This document shows positions 52,776-63,677 of a stretch of DNA of 64,000 bases, piece after piece. The stretch is from NCBI GenBank assembly GCA_024734495.1, contig JALMQS010000106.1, positions 124,001-188,000 of the forward strand, in the 5' to 3' direction. Each line of letters opens with the position of its first letter. The stretch's first letter is position 1. A model generated the notes under the pieces. It worked only from the letters and a program-made list of their open reading frames with translations, had not been told where the DNA came from and did no database searches. A program made the translations under genes and the position numbers. The stretch comes from Forficula auricularia (lineage: Eukaryota; Arthropoda; Insecta; Dermaptera; Forficulidae).

Positions 52776-53580
52776 TACAGAATAAATGTAAACCATTAAG
52801 GACAAATTTATTGTCTTTCCTGTTCTCTTTGAAAGATGAACATATGGATTATAGTTATTAATTCTTTAAGGAGGTACAATATTATTCTAGAATGAGTCCC
52901 GAGGGACGCTCAGCGAAGGAAATAGATATTTCCCCAGAACAGAAGGGACGAAAACGCAAAAGACTCCAGTCAAAATTTAGACTACGATCTATATTTTCTT
53001 ATGTTAATTGCTGAGAGGTGTGTGTTTTATGTTAGCTCGAAAATAACCCGCTAAGGGGTAGGAAAGAGGTTCAAATCGGCTGTTAAAACGGAAATTATAT
53101 ATCATTGATAGTTTTAGAAATGTTTTCGGTGGATTGGAAATAGCAGAGATACTATTGAATTACATTTTCATTTTAGATAGGAATATTTCATAAAATTACT
53201 ATTAGAAACCTTAGTATATTCACAAATGATGGACGATTCAACAAGTTTTAAGAGGAATTCATAAATATTTGGCAATACACAAGGAGTTTCGAATTTTCTT
53301 TTCCTTATTTGATCTGCAGACAACTCATCTTCTAGCATCAATATTTTATGAATAATATTTTAGAAAAAGAATTAAAAAATTTGTCACGTTTCTTTTCATT
53401 TATAAATTATGCAAATGGTTTGTCTGCTTTTCATTTACTGATAGAATCAAATTTTTTTCCCATCTGAAATCTCAACCATAAAGGGATTATTTTACTTGTA
53501 CGTTTTATGTTGAGTTGTGTCTAAAAACTTTCGAGGTTCAAAAGTGAAAAGAATATTTGAAGACTCCAAGAGAAAGCTTA
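52776..53580. other. No gene; AT-rich
   Basis: Nothing recognised. Confidence 0.4.
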
Positions 53581-54030
53581 TAATGAAAATTGCATGCTGA
53601 TGAGAAATCCGATGGGTGGATTAGGGTGAAAATGCTGATGGGGCTCATTGAATGGGCTGGAGTGTTTAACAAGGAGGGCGAAGGCGAGGCAAGATTTTCT
53701 AGCTAAGCTAACAGGCTCTTTTGTGTATGTGCCTTGGTGTTAAAGGGGGGGACCCACCTCCGACCCGGCTGGTGACAAACTGCTTCAACCAGACCGAAAT
53801 TTCGAGGGCGAATGAAAAAGCCGGCGACAAACCAATTTCGGTGCGTGTCGAACGTTCAACAGATTGCGGCTGACGGGGCTGTCGCAGTCCTCCATTCTGA
53901 TCAATGCCTGGTTGCCTTCCTTCCGATCCGACCCTGGTCCCTGGCCCGCAGAGAAATCGCCATCGCCCACCATTCACACCAATTAGCTTTTCATCCACTC
54001 TCGATCACTTGACGGTCTTCATCTTGCGCC
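53581..54030. other. GC-elevated block of unknown nature
   Basis: Composition is clearly less AT-rich than the surroundings, and open frames up to about 96 codons exist on both strands. None has a recognisable domain, and frames overlap on opposite strands, as expected from GC content alone. It could be an exon, a regulatory island or an old insertion; no repeat partner is in the window. Confidence 0.35.
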
Positions 54031-54711
54031 AGAGGCTGTGCACTTTTCCTTAATGAATCGCTTCATTTGTCTCTCTTCGCAATTCGTTAAGACTTGCTTT
54101 TGCCAGTATTTTGCAAGGGGAATCCAATATACTCTGAAATTTATTATAGAATAAATAAAGTGAAAGTATCCTTTGATCAATATTCCCGTCCCATAAATCT
54201 GATTCATTCGACTAACAATGTAACATGATTCTTCGGGGCAGGAGAAACCAACCCACAGAGAGGAAAATCAATAAGACACGTCGAAGCTGCACCATACAAA
54301 AATATTTCTTTCCTTTTATTTCTATTAGAATCTTAAGGTAGTTGTTCCGCCAAATGCGTTTTCTTAGGATTTTTTTGAAATTTATACAGATTATTATTTA
54401 AATACTTCTGCATCGATTGGTGGCAAAACGAAATTTATAAACAATACAGTTCCGGAGATATTAAATTTCAAAAATCGAGTTTTTCAGGCTCTTTAACATT
54501 GCACTATACGGGATATCGGAAAATTTACATACATATTTAATTATAATTAAGATACCCTTTTTATCATTTTTACAAAAAACTAAACCAACATTAAACAATA
54601 ACCAATACATATTTTAAGAGAATTTTGAATCATAGTTACAACACAGTTTTTGAGATAATAATGTATAAAAAAAATTTAGACTAAAACAATTTGGCAACAG
54701 CGCATTTCCAA
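54031..54711. other. No gene; AT-rich
   Basis: Nothing recognised. A 62-codon minus frame at 54019-54207 lacks motifs. Confidence 0.4.
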
Positions 54712-55010
54712 AGAGAAACAAAGAGGTTGTCCTCTGCTTGATGCAAATAAACATATACACATATATATCAAGATGATATATCTGTATATATATTATTTAT
54801 TTGTTTGAGACTATAGTTTCGAAGACTTGGTCTTCATCATCAGTCTTTCTTCAATTATAAATGTTTTTCATGGAGTCAATATCATATGGATATTGAAAAC
54901 TTGGTGTTCCTTCGTCACTGGAAGGCTAGGAACTAACAAAGACATTCTCTCCGGGCTCACACTCTGCTACTCTCGGCAAAACAAAAACTTTTCAATTAAA
55001 CAGCGCATTT
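54712..55010. mobile_element. Family-1 hammerhead repeat, inverted arrangement
   Basis: The left part is a minus-strand unit (GAGGTTGTCCTCTGCTTGAT, TA tract, ribozyme). The right end carries CTCTGCTACTCTCGGCAAAA in plus orientation. The two therefore form an unequal fold-back around a unique centre. Confidence 0.7.
54802..54850 (-). ncRNA. Hammerhead ribozyme, family 1
   Basis: On the minus strand CTGATGA is followed by GAAGAC-CAA-GTCTTC and GAAACTATAGTC, the same core and stem II as 8545-8595. Stem I is weak. Confidence 0.65.
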
Positions 55011-55327
55011 ATTTAACCAGCGAAACATGCATGCGCTAGATTTTTTAAAATTATTATTTTCATAAGGTGTAACGTAAGCGTTGATTACATTGGTTAAAAA
55101 ATAACAAAACGATTTTTTATAGAAATTTAAAATGTATTTTATCTGTCATTTTAATATAAAAATATTCAATCTCTTACAATGGTGCCAAATTTGTCAAACG
55201 AGCACGGGATTGGCTAGAATTGGTACATAAACAGCAAAAAGTTTTGGGCTTATGAACTATGAATCCTTATTGTTTGTTCTATATACTCTAGCATTAACTT
55301 TTTGCTAGAATTGTCGCGAAACAATCA
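55011..55327. other. No gene
   Basis: AT-rich; a TGTCGCGAA word near 55310 links to the repeat T context at 6930. Confidence 0.4.
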
Positions 55328-55565
55328 ATAGTTCTTTCACAAATGCAAAAATTCAAGAAGTCTTCGAAACTTGGAATATAAGTCATTAAAAGAATACTAA
55401 ACACACTGTTAAAATTTGAAGACGATTTACCACACATAACATGAAATAATTGTAATTAAAAATGGAATTTTTACATATGGAAAAACTAATATTTGTTAAA
55501 ATAATATATTCGGAGTAACTTAAAAAAAATTGAAATTATTTACCTTGTAGTTTTGATAAAAAATA
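55328..55565 (+). repeat. Dispersed repeat T, copy 2
   Basis: This is the relative of 6465-6785, with TTCAAGAAGTCTTCGAAACT, TTTGAAGACGATTTACCACA and TAGTTTTGATAAAAAATATA. Confidence 0.65.
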
Positions 55566-55589
55566 TATCCTACAGAATGAGATAAGAAT

Positions 55590-55835
55590 CAAGTTTCTCG
55601 GATCACTGCTTTTCATTTTATGAAGGAAAAACAGCGATTTTTTGCAAAAAAATTGCAGTTTTTCAAAACTTCAACCTCATTGCGGCACAGATTGCCATTA
55701 TCCAATTAATATGGAACTTTGTTTAGATTGTAGTAAATTTAATCTAGTTTAAAAATCTATAGAGTGGTCTTTGTCGAAAACGTGCTCCTTCATGGATCAA
55801 AATGGGAAAAATCGAAAAAGTGCGAGCTTTCGGAA
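55590..55835 (+). repeat. Dispersed repeat, copy 2 (paralogue of 820-1075)
   Basis: It matches 820-1075, including TTTTGCAAAAAAATTGCAG, AACCTCATTGCGGCACAG and GAAAACGTGCTCCTTCATGG. Confidence 0.65.
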
Positions 55836-55931
55836 TTGGTATTCAAAAAGTGATCCGGGGGGGGGGGGGGGGAGGGTGGCTGTTTTTTGGAACCCCATTA
55901 AAAATCGAACTACTGGACCAATTTTCTTGTT

Positions 55932-56205
55932 TTCTCTGTTTTAAGGCTCTCAGACTATTATTTACGGAGGGAGAGACGTTTAAAGATTTTAAAGACAAAA
56001 AAATTTCAGAAATTTTTTAAAAATCTTATAAATTCTATTGTTTCAAGGCTCTCAGACTATTATTTAAAGAGATAGAGACGATTTTAAAGACAAAAAATTT
56101 CAGTAATCTTTTTAAAATCTTATAAATTCTATTGTTTTAAGGCTTTTAGACCATTGTTTACGGAGGCAGAGACGTTTAAAGATTTTAAAGACAAAAAAAG
56201 GAGTT
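55932..56205 (+). repeat. Tandem array, about 100-bp unit x3
   Basis: TTAAGGCTCTCAGACTATTA-type starts near 55939, 56041 and 56137 are each followed by GAGACGTTTAAAGATTTTAA-type text. A poly-G run (55856-55871) precedes it. Confidence 0.7.
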
Positions 56206-56560
56206 GAGGAAGGCGTGACCTTATATCAGAAGAGAACTCCATTATTACGAGGGATCACTTACTATATGTATTTCTCATTAAATTATTTCATTACTCCCAA
56301 AATTTGTAAATTCTACTAATCGGATTACCGAAATTGAAACCTTCTGGTGGCTAATCAGCTGGCCGGTTGTCCATTGGCGGCGCCAGCTTTTTCTTTTCAA
56401 TTGGACGGCACCCGGCATAAACATTCGGATGATGGGCATCAAAAATGTGAATTATTTCGGGTAATTCAGATTTTATTTTATAATACTTTAGGTATAATGT
56501 ATAACTATTATTATTCCCTATACATTTTTTTATAATATTGAAAGCGATTTACCTTTTTTT
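56206..56560. other. No gene; small repeat fragment
   Basis: GGCTAATCAGCTGGCCGG at about 56349-56366 is the complement of a block in the 63352-63677 direct repeats. Otherwise unremarkable. Confidence 0.45.
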
Positions 56561-57686
56561 AACCGACTTCCAAAAAGGAGGAGGTTCTCTATTCGACTGA
56601 ATTATTATTTTTTTTTTTTTGTGCCTATGTTACCTCATATCTCCGCCAATTGTCAACCGATTTTGAAAAAAAATTTTGCATTGGGTCCAGTCTAGCTTCC
56701 GATTGGTCCCATTTTTTTTTCGTTTTTTTTTCATAGGTATTAGACCTTTTTTATTAGGTTTGTTTAAACCTAACCTCTTTGTTTATGAACCGATTTCGAT
56801 GGTTCTTTTTTTATCCGAAAGGGGGTGTCTTAGGGATGGTGTCATATTAATTTGGTCAAGTTCTGATGATATGATCACTATTAATAACATCACTAAAAAA
56901 GAGAAAAATAAAAATAATTTTTAAGAAAAAATAAAAACCGACTTCAAAAAATTAAATGCAACAAATAAAATACACTAAAAGGTATAAAATAATTATTATC
57001 TTATTTAGTTACAACTAAACGACGAAATATTAACACGAAATTACTTTTTGAAGTCGGTGCCAAACATATACCTTTTATGAATCGCACTCGACGGATCTTA
57101 CTTTAGTACGTTTGGAGGATATGCTCGCTTATAGGTATAGTTTGTTTGGTACCGAATTCAAAAAGTAATTTCGTGTTAATATTTCGTCGTTTAGTTGTAA
57201 CTAAATAAGATAATAATTATTTTATACCTTTTAGTGTATTTTATTTGTTGCATTTAATTGTTTGAAGTCGGTTTTTATTTTTTCTTAAAAATTTTTGCAA
57301 TTAGTTTGAAGTCGGTTTATTTTTTCTTAAAATTTTTATTTTTCTCTTTTTAGTGATGTTATTAATAGTGATCATATCATCAGAACGTGACCAAATTAAT
57401 ATGACACCATCCCTAAGACACCCCCTTTCGGATAAAAAAAGAACCATCGAAATCGGTTCATAAACAAAGAGGTTAGGTCTAAACAAACCTAATAAAAAAG
57501 GTCTAATACCTATGAAAAAAAATCGAAAAAAAAATGGGACCAATCGGAAGCTAGACTGGACCCAATGCGAAAAATTTTTCAAAATCGGTTGACAATTGGC
57601 GGAGATATGAGGTAACATAGGCACAAAAAAAAAATAAAATAATAATTCAGTCGAATAGAGAACCTCCTCCTTTTTGGAAGTCGGTT
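56561..57686. mobile_element. AACCGACTTC inverted-repeat family, complete 1.1-kb copy
   Basis: Outer arms (AACCGACTTCCAAAAAGGAG at the left, its complement at the right) each contain the AACCGATTTTGAAA, ATTGGTCCCATTTTTTTTTC and GGGGGTGTCTTAGGGATGG blocks. An inner fold-back around 56940-57290 shares AAATGCAACAAATAAAATAC and CTAAACGACGAAATATTAAC. The centre near 57075-57125 is short. Open frames in both arms are near-identical because the DNA is, and are not taken as genes. Confidence 0.8.
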
Positions 57687-59277
57687 AAAAATGTCTCGAT
57701 AAACACCTCGTATTAAAATTATAAAGTATTAAAAAATTAACTCTTTATTATTTTAAAATATTATTAAATTATCTATTTAGTAATTTTGACAGATATACCT
57801 ATAATCCACAATTAATCGTGTTGTTATATTGAAATAAAAAAAAAACTCGAAAAAATAGTATGATATTTTGATTGATAATATTTTGTTCTTAATTTGTATC
57901 AGATCTAAGAGCAGCCCAATCACTATTATTAGATTCCAATTAGAAATTTAGTTTATTATTATTCAAATTTTAGGGTGAGTCGATTTTAACTCATTAAGGT
58001 TTCATAGGTAATGGCCCCGTAAAATTTAATCACGAAAAGGCGGTCACCAGTCGCTAATAAGGCCGTATATTAAAGCAGACAAGTTAAAATGTTATCCGAC
58101 CTTTATAACGTTGGATAATTTAATGCTACTTAACATGGAAGGGTACTAAATAAATTTTTGTCATAATGAAATAGGGAGCAATCTCATTTTTTCGAATTCG
58201 ACAACGCCTTTGAATATAGAGCTCCATTAATAAAGCAAATAATAGATAATATGTCGGATAACTAAAAAAGAGAATCATTTATGGCCTGAATTAGTAAAAA
58301 ACTGTTATTAAATATATGGAATGCCACCTGAAGTTATTCCAGGCTACAAATTTTATTTACTATTAATTTAATCTTTAAATAAATATTGTTTTTCTTGCAA
58401 TATCATTAAGAGCATAATAAAAAGTAAAAAATAATTAGACATTTTATACATGAAAACTATATATATATCTACATATATAACTATATCTATCCGTTAAGCA
58501 AGCTTCTTCTTTCGTTTCTTGAAAGTGCGAGGTTCTTTTATTTCATTAAATTTTGTACAATAAAAACAAATAATATTTATTGAATCTAAGATTATTTATA
58601 TGTTTAATTTCCCTGCTTTTATTCACGCCAAACTAACCGTTACTAATGAATATATACCTACAACACACTAAGTTAGAGCAAAAAATTACAACCACTTCAC
58701 AGCTATATTTACCTGTAGAGTAAATTAACCAGCTTTTTTAGAAATGGAATGTGGGACATGAATCTGTATCTATATAATTATTTTATTATCATATATCTAT
58801 TGTAAACCATAATGGAACAAGAGCAGTCATGAATAAAATTAAAACATCTACATAACAAATAAAGATATAATCACTCGTACTTTTTCGATGAAATATGAAC
58901 TTTTTTCAATAATTTATCATTTTGTGATATGTTGTTACAAAATTCCTCACAACTATTGGAGAAATTTCACTTCTCTTGCGATATAGCATTCAACGTTTCA
59001 AAGCACAGTCCCGTCATTTAATAGCTACACCTCGTATAATGGGAGCCCCTGGTATTTAGACAACTATATTATCAGATCAGTTAAGGGTATGACCCTGCAA
59101 AAAAGTAATTTCCCCATTTTTACTTTATCCAATACGAAGCAGATGGCATTTGGACAGTTCTCAGTAGACAGAAAATATGATTTTAAAGGGGAATATAGTT
59201 TTAGAACTCTTTCAAATGAAGGCAGTTATCTAAACCATCATCTGGTTTTGCTGTAGCCTAGACAGCGCTTACATAAT
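57687..59277. other. No gene; AT-rich
   Basis: Nothing recognised except a fragment near 59119-59150 (TTTTACTTTATCCAATACGA) that is the complement of the hairpin end at 4601-4632. Confidence 0.45.
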
Positions 59278-60300
59278 TAACCGACTTCAAAAAAGGAGGA
59301 GGTTCTCATTCGACTGAATTTTTTGTTTATGTTACCTGATATCTTTACCAATTGTGAACAGATTTCGATGTTTTTTTTTCAATGTTTTTAGACCTTTTTT
59401 GATATGTTTTTTCAGGTAGAACTTCTTTGTTTATAAACCGATTTTGATGATTCTTTATGCGTTTTGATCAGTATAGCTCCAAGATAATCAAGATATCTAA
59501 CTATTTATTTTTTTATTTATTTTATGTGTGTTCAGCGAGAACTTTTTGCCACGTGGACCGATTTCGATGATTCTTTTTTTATTGGAAAGGGGGCACCTTA
59601 GGGGTGGTCCCATATTAATTTGGTCAAGCTCTGATGATATGATCTATGACGAAATAATCTAAATCTCAAATTCTTATGAGTAAATAATTGAAATTATAAT
59701 ATAAATAAATCTTTTATAAAAATAAATCCTTAAAACATTCATTTAAAACCCGCAAACGTTTCGAGAGAATTTCTTATATATGTGAATTGAATTTCATTAT
59801 CATTTTCTTATTCATTCGCCCGACGAGATGCATGAAAGGTATTATATTAAGTCACTATTAATAACATCACTAAAATAGAGAAAAATAAAAATAATTTTTA
59901 TAAAAAAATATGAAACCTGCTTCAAAAAAACTTAATGCAACAAATAAAATAATAAGAACTCAAAAATCAAATAAAATTCACTAAAAGGTATAAAATAATT
60001 ATCTAATTTAGTTACAACTAAACGACGAAATATTAACATGAAATCACTTTTTGAAGTCGGTGCTAAACAAACTATATAAGCGAGCGTACACCCCAAACGT
60101 ACTAAGTAAAATCCATCGAGTTCGATTCATAAAATGTAAATGTTTGGCACCGACTTCAAAAAGGATTTCATGTTAATATTTCGTCGTTTAGTTGTAACTA
60201 AATTAGAAAATTATTTAATACCTTTTAGTGCATTTTATTTGATTTTTGAGTTCTTATTATTTTATTTGTTGCATTAAGTTTTTTTGAACCCAACATCGAC
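59278..60300. mobile_element. AACCGACTTC inverted-repeat family, diverged copy 3
   Basis: TAACCGACTTCAAAAAAGGA starts the left arm. The inner fold-back (about 59930-60270) shares ACTAAACGACGAAATATTAA and TTTTTGAAGTCGGTGCTAAA. Extra AT-rich text near 59640-59850 separates the blocks. The second outer arm is missing. Confidence 0.7.
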
Positions 60301-61205
60301 TTTGTAAAAATATAAATAATTAATAAATATAAATTTTTTTAATCCAAAAGACAAAATTTTGTCCAATATGGGACATTTTCAATGTAGGACAAGAACCCCA
60401 AATGTGGGACATCTAGTCACTTTACTGTAGAGCACCGAGACCAAAATAAAACATAAATTGTCAAATTAGTTTTATTATAGCTCTTTAATATTCTAAAAAT
60501 GGTGGATAACTGTTATGAAACAGCAGTTATATCCCATTTTTCACTCTTTAGCAACGTTCTAATTATTTAATTATATTATAGTTAATACCACTCTTTACAA
60601 CAACTTATATAAAAAGAGGTGCGCTTGTAACTCTTTGGTACCCACATTTTTTCAAATAGATAATTTTTCATTACTGGAATTTCATTGTTGTGTGTTGTCT
60701 AAAAGCTATATGTGCTACCAATTTACAACATTTAGTTGGTTGAAGAAAGATAATCTCTGTAATCAGCAACCTTGTACCAAAACATAATTACCAAAAAACT
60801 ATAATATAATTTTCTGTTCTAAACGGGTAGACTATAAGGGCATGTTTTCTCCAGCCAAGTTTACTTGAAGATGAAGAAACTGGAAGCAACAGCTTCTAGT
60901 ACCTCCTGAAGATGGCCCGAAATATATAATAATATAGATAATAATATATAGATAAATCTCATAACATTTATTTGTTTATTTATGTGAAATCTAACTTGTA
61001 TTTTAATTTAATTCACTCTATTTAAAATGTCTCACCCAGAAGCAACACTTAACTTCTTAAAAATTATATATATATAGGGTTTTCCCACTCAAACGGTCGA
61101 GTCGACTTTGAGTTATATATGTTTGTATTATTATTTTTTTCATTTATTATGTAATTTTATTATTGTGAATAAACATCTTATTATTATTATTATTATTTTT
61201 ATATA
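60301..61205. other. No gene; solo terminal fragment
   Basis: AT-rich. TATATAGGGTTTTCCCACTC near 61072 resembles the end of the mariner fold-back that follows and may be a solo terminal repeat. An ATT microsatellite lies at about 61178-61197. Confidence 0.45.
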
Positions 61206-62053
61206 GGGTTTTCCATTAAGGACGCTCGAACTTTAAATTTAAATAAAAAAAGTTGTCTATAAGATTCATTAAATTTTTTTGTTATTTGAAAGTCTATATG
61301 CCTACATTTATGTATGGAATATAATATAGGACAAATGGTTGCCGCAGCTTCGATGGGCTGTGCGTATCCGAGAGGTCCAATTTTCGATGACCCAACTGCA
61401 TAAATCGAGCCCGATATCATTGATGGCATTTGATATGTTGACTTTTAAGGCATCAATCGTCTACGGCTTATTCGCATAGACTCGTTATTTAACATAGCCC
61501 CACAAGAAAAAGTCTAATGGCGTTAAATTTCATTATCTCTGTGGCGCGTTGACGTCGCCGAAACGCGAGATAACCATCCGAAGATTCATTGTTGCATGCG
61601 CTATGTGACACGTGGCTCTGTTTTGTTGGAACCACGTGTCTGTGATATTTTCCAATTTAGGCCACAAAAAATTGGTCATCATCGACCTGTACCTCTCCCC
61701 GGTGACAATATGGTGGCGCCAGCTTCATTTTGGAAAAAGTAAGGGCCAATGACCCACCCGGACCAAGATACACACCAAACAGTGACTTTTGCTGGAATAA
61801 AAAAATTAACGAATAAGCCACAGACGATTGATGCATTAAAAGTCAACAAATGGCATCGGGCCTGATTTATGCGGTTGGGTCATCGAAAATTGGATCTCTC
61901 GGATACGGGCAGCCCATCGAAGCGCCTTTTGGGTGATATTATATTCCATACAAAAATGTAAGCATATAGTCTTTCAAATAAAAAATTATTTTTAATGATA
62001 TCTCATACACAACTTTTTTATTCAAATTTAAAGTTCGATCGTCCTTATTGGAT
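61206..62053. mobile_element. Fold-back Tc1/mariner derivative, GGGTTTTCC ends
   Basis: The left arm (TTAAGGACGCTCGAACTTTA) and right arm (TAAAGTTCGATCGTCCTTAT) are inverted. Both include a transposase C-terminal segment (GATTGATGC, CATCGAAAATTGG, CCCATCGAAGC). The middle (about 61480-61800) holds more of the transposase on the minus strand only. The amino-terminal half is missing. TA-rich flanks fit Tc1/mariner insertion. Confidence 0.8.
61310..61800 (-). pseudogene. Mariner-type transposase pseudogene (DDE region)
   Basis: Minus-strand reading in shifting frames gives V-T-V-W, G-P-Y-F-F-Q-N-E-A-G, a degraded W-F-Q-Q-D-G-A-T-C-H-like segment, S-R-F-G-D-V-N and L-D-F-F-L-W-G-Y-V-K. These correspond to the catalytic core of mariner-type transposases around the second and third acidic residues. 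Several stops and frameshifts interrupt it. The C-terminal stretch is repeated in inverted orientation at about 61805-61960. It is not functional. Confidence 0.75.
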
Positions 62054-63351
62054 ATATATATATATGATGAGAGAGAGATAGAGATCGTTTTAGCACGGTA
62101 TATAGATATAGATCATCGCACTTTATGGGGATAGATGCTGAACAATAGAAAACCTGAGAAAAAGTAACTGGATTTCTTTTACATATAGTATAGAAGAAAT
62201 GATGTCAAATAAAGGCCAATAGTAGTTTCAATCCAGACTCTATGAATATAATATGTTAATCAATATGTATGGTATCTTAGCTAGTTGTTGGATAGAATTT
62301 AAGGCTTTGTTATTTTATAGTAAACCCAGTTTTTCTAATTTTTCATAAAATCCACCAAAATAAATAAACTCTGTAGAAAGACACAATTTCCATTTAATGC
62401 TTATATTAAATGTTTTAAATTTCCATAAATAAAATAAATAATAATAAATTCAAATTATAAATACATATATCTGTTTCAAATCGACTATCTAATATTTTAT
62501 TTTAAAGAAATAACTAACTATTCTTGGATTAGTATAATATGATTGGTACTTGGTAACAGTGAGAAATTAATATAGGTTTAGAGCTTTCAAAAACAGATCT
62601 TTGGCGAGATTTATTGCATTAAATTAGATGAGGAAGCAGACGAGGAGGGGCAAAGTTTCATAATGAGTAATTGCCAAGGTTATATAGGTCACCAGATATA
62701 ATTAAGATATTCGAATTCTCTAGAAGAAAGGTAGGCACGCCGTTCAAAATGATAGCGAACATACTTATACCTACTATCATTAGAGTGATTACTTTAAAAA
62801 CCAAATTTGGACTAATAAAGCGTCCAGTGATTAAGTTCACACCTTTGCCAATAGAGTTATCAACTTAATCATATATGTTGTTTTGTATTTAGTACTTTTT
62901 TATGTCCAGGTTTATTTGTTTTAAGAAATGAATTCGCCTGTTCAGGACCTTTACTACACTAAAAATGTAAGAAAACGTTCGAATCTAGAATACAAATGCT
63001 AACGATTCGTAAATAAATTCAATGCAAGTCACACAAACATTCACAAGGCCCGAGCAGTAGGTCGTCTTTTAATTGCAAAGTAGAACATCAAAACGCTTAT
63101 TGTTGGCAGCGGGCAGCGCCTGTGTCTGAAACCCAAGAAGGGCCTCTTTTTTCGCTTTTTTTGGTAAATTGAGAAATGTCGGTTCGCCTCCGCTTGGGAA
63201 TCATTGAGAAAAAGAAAACTCCAATTAAATTACTTCAATGTTTTATTCATCATGTTTACAAAATGGATGTCATTTAATTTTTTTGAGTAATAATACATAT
63301 AGGTATGTATGCAGGGGCCTCAGCATAAAAATTTTCAGGGGTGGGGACAAC
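62054..63351. other. No gene
   Basis: AT-rich. Overlapping open frames of about 60 codons on both strands at 62658-62868 have no recognisable domain. Nothing else is seen. Confidence 0.4.
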
Positions 63352-63677
63352 ATTAGCGTAGTTAGAGAGTTTTTCTCGTGGGGGGGGGGGGGCAGCCGGA
63401 CAGCTGATTAGCCACCGTAGGAGTGAGCCATTGGCGGGCGGGCGGGGAGGGACTTCTTCCCCGCTCGAGCCGCCTCCCCATCGGGACTCGGGTGGCTCCG
63501 CTAGAGGGAACTCTGACCTATATAAGTAGTGATCCAAGCTGGGGTGGTTAGTTGGGTTTTGGGATGGTAAGGTACACCTCTATCCAAAACAGGCAGGCTA
63601 GTGGATGGTATACACATTGGTGTAGTTAGGGAGTTTTCCTAGGGGGGGGGGGGGCAGCCGGCCAGCTGATTAGCCCC
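63352..63677 (+). repeat. Direct repeats with poly-G and GCAGCCGG block
   Basis: A block of about 60 bases (GTAGTTAGRGAGTTTT, a G run, GCAGCCGGMCAGCTGATTAG) occurs at 63352-63412 and 63617-63677, 265 bases apart. The sequence between is GC-rich with GGCGGGCGGGCGGGG. The paired ends could be the two ends, or two tandem units, of one element. A complementary fragment lies at 56349-56366. Confidence 0.65.

Noticed and set aside
53708..54012. 96-, 62- and 66-codon frames on both strands of a GC-elevated block
   Set aside because: Overlap on opposite strands and lack of any domain make coding unproven. The block is listed as unknown instead.
60885..60930. Another hammerhead (CTGAAGATGGCCCGAAATAT)
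   Set aside because: Core words are present, but stem II is reduced to a few bases and no stem I pairing is found. At most a relic.
62658..62868. Overlapping 60- and 65-codon frames on opposite strands
   Set aside because: No recognisable domain, hydrophobic composition typical of AT-rich chance frames, and no splice or promoter signals.
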